A DNA stretch of 64,000 nucleotides, taken from Spartobacteria bacterium LR76. Lineage in GTDB: Bacteria; Verrucomicrobiota; Verrucomicrobiia; Chthoniobacterales; Terrimicrobiaceae. Location of the stretch: positions 65,751-129,750 of the forward strand of contig QAYZ01000009.1 in the NCBI GenBank assembly GCA_003054655.1, in the 5' to 3' direction. Positions 46,033 through 58,828 of the stretch are shown in pieces; within the stretch, counting starts at the first letter, position 1; each line of letters opens with the position of its first letter. Below the pieces are notes generated by a model. The model made no database searches, was not told the origin of the DNA, and saw only the letters and a program-made list of their open reading frames with translations. A program made the translations under genes and the position numbers.

Positions 46033-47307
46033 CTAGAGCGTCGGAGCCGTGCGCACCTTGCTCTCCCAGCGGGTGAGCAGATGGATGACCACGTTCGTGC
46101 CGAACTTGTAGGTCATCGTGAGCGCGTCAACGCCCAGGTTGCGAATATACACGTCGCGCTGATCCCAGATGGCCGGATTGAGAGCCACGAACAGACCGGC
46201 CGCGTTCTTGCGGAAGTCGATCTTGCCGTTCTCATCCAGACCGACCTGCCACATGTCGCCATAATCATTGGCGGTGTAGATGATGGCCACCTCGCCGTAG
46301 ATCTTCATCGCGTAGATCGGGAGAGAGTAGTAGTTCAGCCCCGGGGGCACGTCCTTGACCTCGGGGAAGTAGGGATTCTGCGTAAAGATCGGGTGATTCG
46401 ACGGAAGCGGCTCGAAGTCCTTGTCCACGTCGGGAATCACTCGCTTCATCTCACGGCGGAAGGCGATATCGAAGCGCGAGCGGAGACCCGGCACCGAGCT
46501 GTCACCCCAGATGCAGCCGCCCATGCGGACATATTTCTGGAGATTCTCGACTTCCTTCGGGGTCAGCACGAAATCACGCGTGCCGGTGAGGAAAATGAAG
46601 GGCGGCTTGACGGCAAAAATCTCGTCGCTGTCGAGCTTGATCGCCTTGACGTTCTTGTAGTTCGTCTTGATCTTGTCCTTGGACCAGAAGCTCATCAAAT
46701 AGAGCAGGTTCGGCAGGCTCCCGGTGTCGATCTTGCCACCGCTGACGCGGATGGTGGAGTTCCAGTTGCCGCCGTTGTACTGGCCGATATAGGCGGTGAA
46801 TTCAAATTCCCGGCTGCGGGTGCCTGTACCGGTGCCTGTTCCCTTGCCCCAGCCGCCCGTGAAGGCCTTGATCTGGGAAGCCACCGCAGTAGGCATGCCC
46901 TCCGCGCCGCCTGCCGGAGCAGGAGCCGGGGCCGGGGCGCTCGGTGCTGTCGGAGTCGTCACTGGCGCCACCACGGTGGGTGCCATCGAGAAATTCAGCG
47001 GATTGACCGCGGTGGTGGTGATGGTGTTCAGCGTGGACGCCGTGGGAGTGGCCACAGTCGTGACGTTAAAGGTGGTCTGCTGCTGTTGCTGCTGAGGTGG
47101 TGGCGGGACATTCTGCGCGTCGGAGGCCTGGACGAATCCCCCTTCACCACCCTCGAAATCCGGCGGTTCCTGAACGGCCTTGAACAAGACTGTGCCGCCA
47201 AAAGCTGCGACCAGAATCACGTGCAGGGTAAACGAAATCGCAAAGTCCCGCGAGTTGCTGAACTTATCGATAAACTTTTGAAGAACCGGGGGTAGCTGAC
47301 CTGCCAT
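46033..47307 (-). CDS. DUF4159 membrane protein (second paralogue)
   Basis: A 424-residue paralogue of the protein at 35950-37218. It has the same plan: short cytoplasmic N-terminus (QLPPVLQKFIDKFSNSRDFA), one helix (FTLHVILVAAFGGTVLF), a low-complexity linker with Gln6 and Ala-Pro repeats, and a DUF4159 domain beginning FEFTAYIGQYNGGNWNSTIRV. NLLYLMSFWSKDK and MGGCIWGDSSVPGLRSRFD are nearly identical between the two. The linkers do not resemble each other, so they are old duplicates. ATG 47307 is chosen because the upstream frame to 47484 has no family similarity. It is next to hsp20-lon (divergent). Confidence 0.86.
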   Translation of the reverse strand: MAGQLPPVLQKFIDKFSNSRDFAISFTLHVILVAAFGGTVLFKAVQEPPDFEGGEGGFVQASDAQNVPPPPQQQQQQTTFNVTTVATPTASTLNTITTTAVNPLNFSMAPTVVAPVTTPTAPSAPAPAPAPAGGAEGMPTAVASQIKAFTGGWGKGTGTGTGTRSREFEFTAYIGQYNGGNWNSTIRVSGGKIDTGSLPNLLYLMSFWSKDKIKTNYKNVKAIKLDSDEIFAVKPPFIFLTGTRDFVLTPKEVENLQKYVRMGGCIWGDSSVPGLRSRFDIAFRREMKRVIPDVDKDFEPLPSNHPIFTQNPYFPEVKDVPPGLNYYSLPIYAMKIYGEVAIIYTANDYGDMWQVGLDENGKIDFRKNAAGLFVALNPAIWDQRDVYIRNLGVDALTMTYKFGTNVVIHLLTRWESKVRTAPTL

Positions 47308-47423
47308 GGGAATGGATAAACGTAACGATTCCAGGTCGGCGTCGCAATGCTTTTCGTGCAATCCAACCCCGCGGCGGCCCGCCATGACTTGAGAACCCGC
47401 CCGCCTCCGGCTATCAGTAGGAT

Positions 47424-47828
47424 ATGGGCGATCTGAACAGCCTGAAACTCCGCTGGCTCCACGGCCAGCTTCTCGACGCGGCATCGCGTCATCTCGCCAC
47501 CTTTTCCCATGTGCCGCACTCGGCCGCGTGGCAGCCTGCGGTCAATGCCTACCGGTGCGACAAATGCGTCCGCATCTGCGTGGACCTCGCCGGAGTGGAC
47601 AAGTCGGAGATCGACCTGACGATCGAACCCGGCCGCCTGCGCATCCGGGGACGCCGCTCGCTGCCGGAACCCGGCGCGCCTCATGGCAGGCCCGTACAGG
47701 TCCTGGCCATGGAAATCGACTACGGGCCGTTCCAGCGTGACGTCCTCCTACCCTGCGGGGTGGACGTCAGCCGGGTGACGGCGGAACAGAAAAACGGCCT
47801 CCTTTGGATCGACCTGCCGCTATCATGA
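47424..47828 (+). CDS. Small heat-shock protein, Hsp20/alpha-crystallin family
   Basis: A 134-residue protein with an alpha-crystallin domain from about 40: [40 protein letters not shown], then [38 protein letters not shown]. These are the usual strands of the ACD with the final GLLxIxLP box. The C-terminal Ile-x-Ile tail is absent because the protein ends at the box. The stop codon overlaps the lon start by four bases, so chaperone and protease are translationally coupled. It presents misfolded proteins to refolding or degradation. Confidence 0.9.
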   Translation: MGDLNSLKLRWLHGQLLDAASRHLATFSHVPHSAAWQPAVNAYRCDKCVRICVDLAGVDKSEIDLTIEPGRLRIRGRRSLPEPGAPHGRPVQVLAMEIDYGPFQRDVLLPCGVDVSRVTAEQKNGLLWIDLPLS

Positions 47829-50236
47829 GCACCTTTTCTCCTCTTGATCTGTTGTCCGGCACAGGGAATCAGCCTTCCGGACAGGAACCGGGAACGGGCC
47901 ATACGGCCAACGCGGAAAAACCCGCGATTCCCGATACGCTTTCGCTGCTGCCGCTGCGGGGCGGCGTCTTTTTCCCCGGAGCGGTCATGCCGCTCACGAT
48001 CGAGCGGACGGCTACCCTCAAGATGCTCGACGAGACCCTGCCCGAGTCGAAGATCCTCGGCGTCATCGCCCAGCGGAGCGAGCAAACGGTGGAACCCGGC
48101 CCGGCCGATGTCTATGGCGTCGGCACGGCGGTGCAGGTGCTCAAGTACATCCGCCAGAGCGAGCAATCGGCCATCATCATCGTGCAGGGTTTGCAGCGCT
48201 TCGCCGTGCAAAAGTTCGTCCTGACCTTTCCCTACCTGCGGGCGGAGGTGCGATTGCTCGATTCGATCCTGCCGGCAGCGGCTGACAAGGAGGCTGAGGC
48301 CGCCGCGAATAACCTGAGACAAACCGGCATGGAGCTGCTCAGCCTGAACCCGGAAGCTCCAGAGCAGTTTCGCCAGATCCTCCAGAGCATCACGGACCCG
48401 GGCACTCTGGCCGACTTTCTCAGCGTCAACCTCTCCATCGACCTCGCAGCCAAGCAGGCGCTCCTGGAGGAACTCGACGTCAGGAAGCGCGTGGCAGCCG
48501 TCCAGAGCGGGCTTTCCGCCCAGCTTGAGATCGCCCGCATCCAGCAGCGGCTCCACCAGGACGTCCAGGCCCAATTCACCGACGCCCAGCGCCGCGCCTA
48601 CCTGCGCGAGCAGGTCCGGGCCATCCAGCGCGAACTCGGCGAGGACGACAGCGGTGCCCAGGAGCAGACGGACGAACTCCGCAAGCAACTCGACGCCGCC
48701 AACCTGCCCGCCGAGGTCAAGGAACAGACCGACCGCGAGTTGAAGCGGCTCTCGTCGATTCCCAACGCGAGTCCGGAGTTTTCCGTGATCGTGAGTTACC
48801 TGGAAACGGTCGCTGAATTGCCGTGGAGCAAGTTCAGCGAAGACAATCTGGACCTCAATAGGGCCCAGGAGATCCTGGACCGAGACCATTTTGGCCTGAC
48901 CAAGGTGAAGCGCCGCATCATCGAGTATCTCGCCGTGCGAAAGCTCAATCCGAAGGGACGCGGCCCGATCCTGTGTTTCCTCGGGCCTCCCGGCGTGGGC
49001 AAGACCAGCCTTGGCCAGTCCATCGCCGACGCGCTCGGGCGGACCTTTGTCCGCATAAGCCTCGGCGGCATTCGCGATGAGGCGGAGATTCGCGGCCATC
49101 GGCGCACCTACATCGGCTCGATGCCGGGACGCATCATCCAGGAGCTTCGCCGAGCGGGCACCCGCAATCCGGTGATCATGCTCGACGAACTCGACAAGGT
49201 CGGCACGGATTTCCGCGGCGACCCGGCCAGCGCGTTGCTGGAGGTGCTCGACCCGCGGCAGAACCATGCCTTCGTGGATCGTTATCTCGATGTGCCCTTT
49301 AACCTCTCGCAGGTGATTTTCATCGCCACGGCGAACTACGTGGAGGGCATCCCGGCCCCGCTGCGGGATCGCATGGAGACGATCGAGATTCCCGGCTACA
49401 CTGCGCGGGAAAAACAAAACATCGCCGCCAAGTATCTTGTACGCCGCCAGCTCGAAGAAAACGGCCTCACCTCGGAACAATGCGTGTGGGAGGATGCCGC
49501 GCTCTCCTTTGTCATCGACAACTACACCCGCGAGGCCGGTGTGCGCGACTTGGAGCGTCAAGTCGGCTCGGTCTGCCGCGCCGTGGCGGCGGAAGTGGCT
49601 CGCGGCAGGCAGGAGCGTATCGCGGTCACGCCGGAGCTCGTGCAGGAGTTGCTCGGCCCGCCGCGCTTCGTCCGCGAGGAACATCTGAAAACCAACTCGC
49701 CCGGCGTGGTGACGGGACTAGCCTATACTCCGGTGGGCGGCGAAGTGCTGTACATCGAGGCGGCGAAATTCCCAGGGCGCGGCGGCGTCACGCTCACCGG
49801 CCAGATCGGTGAGGTGATGAAGGAATCCGTGCAGGCCGCGCTGAGCCTCGTGCGTTCGCGAGCGACCCAGCTTGGGATCAATCCCTCGCTCTTCCAGGAA
49901 AACGACATCCATGTGCATGTCCCGGCCGGGGCGGTGCCGAAGGATGGACCGTCGGCGGGCATCGCGATGTTTACCGCCATCGCCTCCCTGTTCCTCGACA
50001 AGCCGGTGCGTTCCGATGTCGCCATGACCGGCGAAGTCACCTTGCGCGGACTCGTTCTGCCCATCGGCGGCCTGAAGGAAAAGAGCCTCGCGGCGCTCCG
50101 GGCAGGTATCAAGCGGGTGCTCATTCCCGAGCTGAACCGCAAGGATCTGCCGGACATTCCCGAGGAAGTGCGTGAGGCGATTGAGTTCGTCCCCGTCTCG
50201 ACCGTCGATCAGGTGCTGGAAGGTGCGCTGCAATAA
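47825..50236 (+). CDS. lon: ATP-dependent protease Lon
   Basis: An 803-residue LonA protease: an N-terminal substrate domain (about 40-240), a coiled helical region, an AAA+ module with Walker [14 protein letters not shown] (about 388) and Walker [12 protein letters not shown] (about 455), and a C-terminal Ser-Lys protease domain with [11 protein letters not shown] (Ser about 710) and [14 protein letters not shown] (Lys about 753). It degrades damaged and regulatory proteins. Its start overlaps hsp20 by four bases. It converges on lrgB (9 bp gap). Confidence 0.96.
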   Translation: MSTFSPLDLLSGTGNQPSGQEPGTGHTANAEKPAIPDTLSLLPLRGGVFFPGAVMPLTIERTATLKMLDETLPESKILGVIAQRSEQTVEPGPADVYGVGTAVQVLKYIRQSEQSAIIIVQGLQRFAVQKFVLTFPYLRAEVRLLDSILPAAADKEAEAAANNLRQTGMELLSLNPEAPEQFRQILQSITDPGTLADFLSVNLSIDLAAKQALLEELDVRKRVAAVQSGLSAQLEIARIQQRLHQDVQAQFTDAQRRAYLREQVRAIQRELGEDDSGAQEQTDELRKQLDAANLPAEVKEQTDRELKRLSSIPNASPEFSVIVSYLETVAELPWSKFSEDNLDLNRAQEILDRDHFGLTKVKRRIIEYLAVRKLNPKGRGPILCFLGPPGVGKTSLGQSIADALGRTFVRISLGGIRDEAEIRGHRRTYIGSMPGRIIQELRRAGTRNPVIMLDELDKVGTDFRGDPASALLEVLDPRQNHAFVDRYLDVPFNLSQVIFIATANYVEGIPAPLRDRMETIEIPGYTAREKQNIAAKYLVRRQLEENGLTSEQCVWEDAALSFVIDNYTREAGVRDLERQVGSVCRAVAAEVARGRQERIAVTPELVQELLGPPRFVREEHLKTNSPGVVTGLAYTPVGGEVLYIEAAKFPGRGGVTLTGQIGEVMKESVQAALSLVRSRATQLGINPSLFQENDIHVHVPAGAVPKDGPSAGIAMFTAIASLFLDKPVRSDVAMTGEVTLRGLVLPIGGLKEKSLAALRAGIKRVLIPELNRKDLPDIPEEVREAIEFVPVSTVDQVLEGALQ

Positions 50237-50245
50237 GCACGCCGC

Positions 50246-50935
50246 CTAGCCGCGGAGGTGGACAAACAACACCACCGCGAGCACGTTGAGCAAACCCGCA
50301 AAGACCATGATGAGGCCGGCCACAGCGCCCTCCTCTTCGCCGATCTCGCGGGCCTTGGCCACGCCCGCGCCGTGGGCACCCATGCCGAAAAAGGCGCCCC
50401 GGGCAAACGAGGAGCGCAGCGGCAGCCAGCTCATCACGCCTTCACCGATGGCCGCGCCGAAAAGACCGGTGATGGCGGTGAAAGCCGCCGTGAGCTCCGG
50501 CAGACCGCCGAGATTCTGCGATACCGTAATGGCAAAAGGCGTGGTGATCGAGCGCGGCAGCAGACTCGCCTGCATCTCGGGCGAGAGATGAAACAACCAC
50601 GCCAGCGCCCAGGCTGAGCCAAACGAGATCGCGCTGCCCGCCACCGTACCGATGAGAAGCAGCACCCAGTGTTTTCGGATCAATGCGCGGTTTTCATGAA
50701 TCGGGATGGCGAAAGCCACCGTGGTCGGCCCGATGAGGCTGACCAGCCAGCTCGTACCGCGCAAATAATCGCGGTAGGCGGCATGGAAGACCACGATCAG
50801 CACCCCGCACAGAACCCAGGTCACAAGCAGAGGCGACAGCCACCAGACCCGACAGGCCCGGTAAATCCGTGAAGCGGCGATATAGATTCCCAGCGTAACC
50901 GCCGCCCAGAGAACAGCCTGGACTTCAGTGCTCAC
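50246..50935 (-). CDS. lrgB: LrgB/CidB-family membrane protein
   Basis: A 229-residue polytopic protein with the LrgB hallmark RSITTPFAITVSQNLGGLPELTAAFTAITGLFGAAIGEGVM and the C-terminal GMGAHGAGVAKAREIGEEEGAVAGLIMVFAGLLNV. The GTG at 50935 overlaps the lrgA stop by 11 bp; an upstream in-frame ATG at 50971 would overlap lrgA further. LrgB and its partner LrgA act in the membrane as a holin/antiholin-like or pyruvate/overflow-metabolite transport pair. Confidence 0.92.
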   Translation of the reverse strand: MSTEVQAVLWAAVTLGIYIAASRIYRACRVWWLSPLLVTWVLCGVLIVVFHAAYRDYLRGTSWLVSLIGPTTVAFAIPIHENRALIRKHWVLLLIGTVAGSAISFGSAWALAWLFHLSPEMQASLLPRSITTPFAITVSQNLGGLPELTAAFTAITGLFGAAIGEGVMSWLPLRSSFARGAFFGMGAHGAGVAKAREIGEEEGAVAGLIMVFAGLLNVLAVVLFVHLRG

Positions 50936-51335
50936 GACTCGGCTGCAGGCGGAACCCGATCTCCACCACAACGGCTGTACCGATCATGACGAGAGGGGTG
51001 CCAATCAGCACGGCGACAATGAGCTTCAGGCCGGTCATGCTGAGGAGTTCGCGATGGTTCACCACCGCCAGCATGGCTGGAGTCAGGAAAAGCAAAAGGT
51101 GGGCGAGCAATCCACGCGCTCCGCGACGAAACCAGCGAACCGAGATCCAGCGAAATTCCAGCGCCGCCAGCAACGCCCCCATTCCGAGCACACTGCCGGG
51201 GATCGGGATGGAAAACTGCCGTACCACCGCCTCGCCCAGCGCCCAGATGGCGATGAAGAGGACAGCCTGCAGCCACCAGTGCCGGCTCAGGTGCCAGCGA
51301 GCGGTGCGACAGGCTTTCGAAATCGCAAGATTCAT
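50925..51335 (-). CDS. lrgA: LrgA/CidA-family membrane protein
   Basis: A 136-residue four-helix membrane protein of the holin-like CidA/LrgA family. The core FSIPIPGSVLGMGALLAALEF near residue 42 and the following LLFLTPAMLAVVNHRELL are typical. ATG 51335 or 51347 are both possible. It is cotranscribed with lrgB (11 bp overlap) and transcribed away from a LysR-type regulator, the arrangement of CidR with cidAB in firmicutes, implying control by acetate, pyruvate or another overflow signal. Confidence 0.88.
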   Translation of the reverse strand: MNLAISKACRTARWHLSRHWWLQAVLFIAIWALGEAVVRQFSIPIPGSVLGMGALLAALEFRWISVRWFRRGARGLLAHLLLFLTPAMLAVVNHRELLSMTGLKLIVAVLIGTPLVMIGTAVVVEIGFRLQPSREH

Positions 51336-51356
51336 GACGTGGCTCATTCTGCCCTA

Positions 51357-51412
51357 TTCCCATCCATTCAAAAAATGAATTGATGGAATATTACTTATTC
51401 CATATGGGAATT
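51357..51412. promoter_or_regulatory. LysR-type operator region between lrgAB and its regulator
   Basis: ATTCCCATCCATTC and GAATTGATGGAAT (51357-51388) form an imperfect inverted repeat, and ATTCC-N5-GGAAT (51398-51412) forms a second dyad ending just before the regulator ATG. The spacing suits LysR-type recognition and activation sites on a divergent promoter. Confidence 0.6.
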
Positions 51413-51414
51413 CC

Positions 51415-52296
51415 ATGGAATTACGCCACCTGAGAATCTTCGCCGAGGTGGTGAAACAGGGGGGCTTTTCCGCCGCCGCCAAAACCCTGGGCAGCACGCA
51501 ATCCACAGTAAGCAAGGTGATCCAGCAGCTCGAGCACGACTGCGGAATGCCCCTGCTCGACCGCCTGCCCAACGGCATCAAGCCGACAGATGCGGGAGAG
51601 GCCGTCCTTCAACGCGCCCGCACCATGCTGGCCGAGCAGGAGCGGCTGGAAAGCGAACTCGCCGCCCGGCGCGGGCTGGAGACCGGCTGCCTGCGCATCG
51701 GGGTGCCGCCGCTGGGCAGCGCGACGATCTTTGCCCCTCTGATTGCCAAGTACCGCAAACAACATCCCGGCATCCGCATCGATTTGCTCGAGGAAGGCAG
51801 CAACCGGCTGGAAAGCGCGGTGCAGTCCGGAGAGATCGAAGTGGGAGGCACGCTGCTTCCCGCTCCGGAATCCTTCGCGTGGCAGCCGGTGCGGGAGGAA
51901 CCCATGATGGCGCTGCTTCCTGCCGGGCACGCTCTCTGGGGCCGCAAGAGCATCGAGTTCTTCGAGCTGGATGGAAACCCGTGTATCCTCTTCGAGCGCG
52001 GATTTGCCCTGAATGCCATCATCGCCTCCGCCTGCCGGAAAAAGGGCATCGAGCTGCATGAGGTTGCGAGGAGCTCGCAAGCCGAGTTCATCATCGCGCT
52101 CGTCGCGGCGGGACTCGGTATTGCCTTGCTCCCGCGCATCATCGCGACATCTCATGGCGGCGTGAAAGCCGTGCTGATCGAGGATAGCGACCTTCTCTGG
52201 CGTCTCGGTCTGATCTGGCGGCAGGGCTCTCCTCTCTCCCGTCAGGCGCAGAACTGGGTGGACCTGGTGCGCAAGCATTCGTCGCCGACGGCTTAA
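51415..52296 (+). CDS. LysR-family transcriptional regulator (CidR-like context)
   Basis: A 293-residue LTTR with the N-terminal winged helix (MELRHLRIFAEVVKQGGFSAAAKTLGSTQSTVSKVIQQLE) and a substrate-binding domain from about 92 (LRIGVPPLGSATIFAPLIAKYRKQHPGI). GLGIALLPRII near 242 closes the effector pocket. It is divergent from lrgAB with only a 67-79 bp shared promoter region, so it almost certainly controls that pair and itself. The inducer is not visible in the sequence; overflow metabolites are a guess from CidR. Confidence 0.9.
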   Translation: MELRHLRIFAEVVKQGGFSAAAKTLGSTQSTVSKVIQQLEHDCGMPLLDRLPNGIKPTDAGEAVLQRARTMLAEQERLESELAARRGLETGCLRIGVPPLGSATIFAPLIAKYRKQHPGIRIDLLEEGSNRLESAVQSGEIEVGGTLLPAPESFAWQPVREEPMMALLPAGHALWGRKSIEFFELDGNPCILFERGFALNAIIASACRKKGIELHEVARSSQAEFIIALVAAGLGIALLPRIIATSHGGVKAVLIEDSDLLWRLGLIWRQGSPLSRQAQNWVDLVRKHSSPTA

Positions 52297-52322
52297 TCCG
52301 CGATTCTTCCAAAAAACAAAAC

Positions 52323-52344
52323 AGCCCCGAGTTGCCTCGGGGCT
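52323..52344. terminator. Bidirectional terminator between LysR gene and groEL
   Basis: A perfect 9-bp stem AGCCCCGAG with loop TTGC is flanked by a TAGTTTTT run on the plus side and by A-rich sequence that gives a T-rich tract on the minus side. Confidence 0.9.
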
Positions 52345-52381
52345 GCCTGTTAGTTTTTCGCTTAAGAGCGAGGTGCCGGAC

Positions 52382-54046
<1,665 letters not shown>

Positions 54047-54058
54047 TTATTGTGAGGC

Positions 54059-54355
54059 TTAGCCAATGATGCCGAGGATGTCGTCCTCGCGCATGATCAG
54101 GTAGCTTTCGCCGTCGATTTTGACTTCGGTTCCGCCGTACTTGGAGATGAGGACCTTGTCGCCCTTCTTCACGGTGAACTCCACGAGCTTTCCGTCCTCA
54201 TCGCGCTTGCCGGTGCCGAGGGCAACGACTTCGCCTTCCTGAGGCTTCTCCTTGGCGGTGTCGGGAATGATGATTCCGCCCTTCTTGACTTCCTTCTCCT
54301 CGAGCGGGTGCACGAGCACACGGTCGCCGAGAGGTTTGATGTTAACGTTAGCCAT
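54059..54355 (-). CDS. groS: Co-chaperonin GroES
   Basis: A 98-residue co-chaperonin with [36 protein letters not shown] (the mobile loop region), [14 protein letters not shown] and [28 protein letters not shown]. It caps GroEL. It starts 89 bp after dnaK, with a hairpin between. Confidence 0.98.
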   Translation of the reverse strand: MANVNIKPLGDRVLVHPLEEKEVKKGGIIIPDTAKEKPQEGEVVALGTGKRDEDGKLVEFTVKKGDKVLISKYGGTEVKIDGESYLIMREDDILGIIG

Positions 54356-54391
54356 GTATGTAGGTTCGTTTTGGTTGTTTTTTAACAGGAT

Positions 54392-54416
54392 CCCGCCCCG
54401 GCAGACCCGGAGCGGG
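54392..54416 (-). terminator. Hairpin in the dnaK-groES gap
   Basis: A 10-bp stem (one G-T pair) with a 5-base loop is extended by outer TTTAACA/TGTTAAA arms at 54381-54387 and 54423-54429. No T-run follows on the minus strand, so it may be an attenuator or mRNA-processing element that sets the dnaK to groESL ratio. Confidence 0.5.
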
Positions 54417-54444
54417 AGGGTTTGTTAAAGGGTTATGTTGGGAC

Positions 54445-56424
<1,980 letters not shown>

Positions 56425-56518
56425 TTACATATCTCACTTAAAAAGAAGTTCTTACAGGAATTCACAAGATATTCAGAAGCGCCAAAATGGGCCATATTGA
56501 CTCACTTTAGCGTCACAA

Positions 56519-56538
56519 TGTCACACAAAAGTGTGACA
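56519..56538. promoter_or_regulatory. TGTCACAC-AAAA-GTGTGACA palindrome in the dnaK/methyltransferase gap
   Basis: Perfect 8-bp arms around AAAA in the 227-bp region between dnaK (start 56385) and the methyltransferase gene (start 56613). It resembles CRP/FNR-superfamily half-sites and could serve either gene. Confidence 0.6.
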
Positions 56539-56612
56539 CACCGCTCTTTGCGCCGAGCTTGGCCCACGCCGGAAGATGCCCTAAAATGAAGTCCATGTCG
56601 GGGGAACATCGA

Positions 56613-57347
56613 ATGAATACGCCGGAAGGCAAGCGCCTCCTGGCCGCCCTGCGCGGGGCGGATTACGCCCATGCCGGAGAAGAAACCGCCATCGAACTCG
56701 CCTTGGCGGAATGGCCGAAAAACTCCCGCCGGAGGATTCTCGACGCGGGCTGTGGTCGCGGCGGAACGGCGCATTTCCTCCGAACCCACGGATGGGGCCT
56801 CGTTACCGGGGTGGATCGCGACTCCGACTCCATCGACCATGCGCGGGAAAAATACCCGGAAGTCACTTTTGCGACGGCAGATCTGACTGATGCACGAAGC
56901 CTGCCGGACGGACCGTTCGACGGCATCACGATGTTCAACGTGCTATACGCAATTTCCGATCAGGCGGCAGCATTGAAAGCCCTCCGCACAGTGGCCGCTC
57001 CGGGGGCGCAGCTCATGATCTTTGATTATACCGGGACAGGTGGTTACGAGAAGGCCGTCGCCTCGCTTCACCCGGAGTTTGCTCTGTGGCATCCGCCGAT
57101 CATGGCCAAAATGTCCGCCACGCTTCAGGCGGCGGGATGGGATCTCGTGACAACCCATTCCCTCAACCGCGAATACGAGCGCTGGTATGCCGATCTCGTG
57201 TCCCGCTTCACGACGCGGCAGACGGCCCTGGCCTCGGTGGCGGACGAGGCAACCATCGCCTATGCGAAGGGATTCTACGCCAACCTGCTCCATCTCATTC
57301 GCGAGGGAGCGCTCGGCGGAGCGATTTTTCACGCCGAGGCGGCTTGA
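56613..57347 (+). CDS. SAM-dependent class I methyltransferase
   Basis: A 244-residue methyltransferase with motif I ILDAGCGRGGTAHFL (about 43-57), an acidic VTGVDRDSDSID after it, and the motif II-IV region FDGITMFNVLYAISDQAAALKALRTVAAPGAQLMIFDYTG. The substrate is unknown; the size and lack of a specificity domain suggest a small-molecule acceptor. ATG 56613 is chosen over 56559, 56586 and 56595 because a GGGGGAA ribosome site lies nine bases upstream. It is divergent from dnaK and convergent with the GH28-like gene. Confidence 0.85.
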   Translation: MNTPEGKRLLAALRGADYAHAGEETAIELALAEWPKNSRRRILDAGCGRGGTAHFLRTHGWGLVTGVDRDSDSIDHAREKYPEVTFATADLTDARSLPDGPFDGITMFNVLYAISDQAAALKALRTVAAPGAQLMIFDYTGTGGYEKAVASLHPEFALWHPPIMAKMSATLQAAGWDLVTTHSLNREYERWYADLVSRFTTRQTALASVADEATIAYAKGFYANLLHLIREGALGGAIFHAEAA

Positions 57348-57356
57348 GCTTCCGCG

Positions 57357-58712
57357 CTACCCGACGCGCTCGGCGTGAAAAGGCTCCGCCGAAAGCACGG
57401 CGTCCTCATCGGCCTGCCAGGTGCAATCCTCACAGTGGAGGTCTCTCACCCCGACGGCCCACAAGGGCGCACTTCCTCCGGCCATGATCGACCAGTCGTG
57501 ATTGGCTACGGGGCGTAACTCGACGTTTCCGCCCCACTGCTCGAATAAAGCTCCCCGGTGCAGCGTGTTGCTGACCCGGACGAGACGCACGTGATCGACA
57601 GCTCCGGGTTCCTCCGCAAAGAAGAGCATGCCGTTTTCCCCCTCGGCCCGGATGTCGCGGAAGGTCAGGTTGCGAAGGCGAAAAAGCGGCAGGGCACCTC
57701 CGAAACGAACGGCGGAGACATGAATTGGCTCTCCCCGCCCCCACCAGTTCCCATGAAAGAGCCGGGTCTGGATGGAGCAATCCTCCACGGTCACGTCCTC
57801 CACATCCGCCTGCCGGGCGTAGATGCCGATGCCGCGATTCGACTCCCGGATGTCGAGACGCTTGAGACGGATGTCTCGCACGGGATTCTCCCCATAGCCA
57901 ATGCGCACCGCCGACGACCGGCTGGTCAAGGTGCAATCGGAAACCTCGATATCCTCGCCCACGCCCTCGATCCCGCTCAAGCCAAAGGCGATCTCGCGTT
58001 CCCCGCCATGGTTTCGAAATCCCGTGATCGCCACGCAATCATCCCCGCTCACGATCCGGCAATGGCGGATCGCAGCATGGCGGCAGGTGGTCAGATGAAT
58101 GCCGTCGTTATTCGGATGGCGCAGATCGTTGGCGATGTTCAGTCCCTCAAAAACCAGATGCTCGGAGTCTGCACAATGGATCGTCCAGTAGGACGCCCCG
58201 GTGATCGTGAGCTTTTCCATCCGCACATCGCGGCACCGGGCCAGGACGATCATGTTGCCGGGACGCGGCTTCGGCCGGAACGGGCCATGGACGGCGTCTT
58301 TCGTCCCATGGGGCAAGGCGTTGCGCCGCTGCCAGGTGTCGTGGGCTGAGTAGTCGTCGTGCCCGCCGTGCAATTCCCCCTCGTGAAAGTGCAGCGCCCC
58401 GTTGCCATCGAGAATGCCCTCCCCGGTCAGCGCGATGCCCTCGGCATCCTGCGCGTAGAGCAGGCCGACACTGTATTCCCCGACCAGATGGTCGCTCTGT
58501 TCCGCGCTGGCGAGAAGGCGCGCTCCGGCATCCACCTGAAGGGTCGTATGGCTGAAGAGTTCAAAGGTCCCGGTGACAAATGTACCCGGCGGCACGAGCA
58601 CCGCCCCTCCGCCAGCATCACGGCAGGCAATCGCGGCGGCCTGGATAGCCAGCGTGTTGATGGTTGTTCCGTCAGGAATCGCGCCAAATTCGGTGATCGG
58701 GAAGGTCTTCAT
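57357..58712 (-). CDS. GH28-like right-handed beta-helix protein (pectin-related)
   Basis: A 451-residue protein starting MKTFPITEFGAIPDGTTINT, the entry of the pectate-lyase superfamily/GH28 fold, followed by GGGAVLVPPGTFVTGTFELFSHTTLQVDAGARL. It has the GH28 NxD in NNDGIHL and the GDD in VSGDDCVAI, and an RIGYGEN stretch in place of the usual Arg-Ile-Lys. The catalytic Gly-His-Gly loop is not found, so activity may differ from polygalacturonase. No signal peptide is visible, suggesting an intracellular oligogalacturonide or related glycan substrate. It is divergent from the TetR gene. ATG 58712 begins at the conserved N-terminus. Confidence 0.82.
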   Translation of the reverse strand: MKTFPITEFGAIPDGTTINTLAIQAAAIACRDAGGGAVLVPPGTFVTGTFELFSHTTLQVDAGARLLASAEQSDHLVGEYSVGLLYAQDAEGIALTGEGILDGNGALHFHEGELHGGHDDYSAHDTWQRRNALPHGTKDAVHGPFRPKPRPGNMIVLARCRDVRMEKLTITGASYWTIHCADSEHLVFEGLNIANDLRHPNNDGIHLTTCRHAAIRHCRIVSGDDCVAITGFRNHGGEREIAFGLSGIEGVGEDIEVSDCTLTSRSSAVRIGYGENPVRDIRLKRLDIRESNRGIGIYARQADVEDVTVEDCSIQTRLFHGNWWGRGEPIHVSAVRFGGALPLFRLRNLTFRDIRAEGENGMLFFAEEPGAVDHVRLVRVSNTLHRGALFEQWGGNVELRPVANHDWSIMAGGSAPLWAVGVRDLHCEDCTWQADEDAVLSAEPFHAERVG

Positions 58713-58828
58713 GGAGGTGGTTCTCCCATCCTGGAGCCTCGGCCAGCGCTGCGCCAAAGCCATGATACTCTAATTATAGCACATAGGACCGAAGAGGAGG
58801 CTGATACAATTTTTTACAACTCCCTCCT

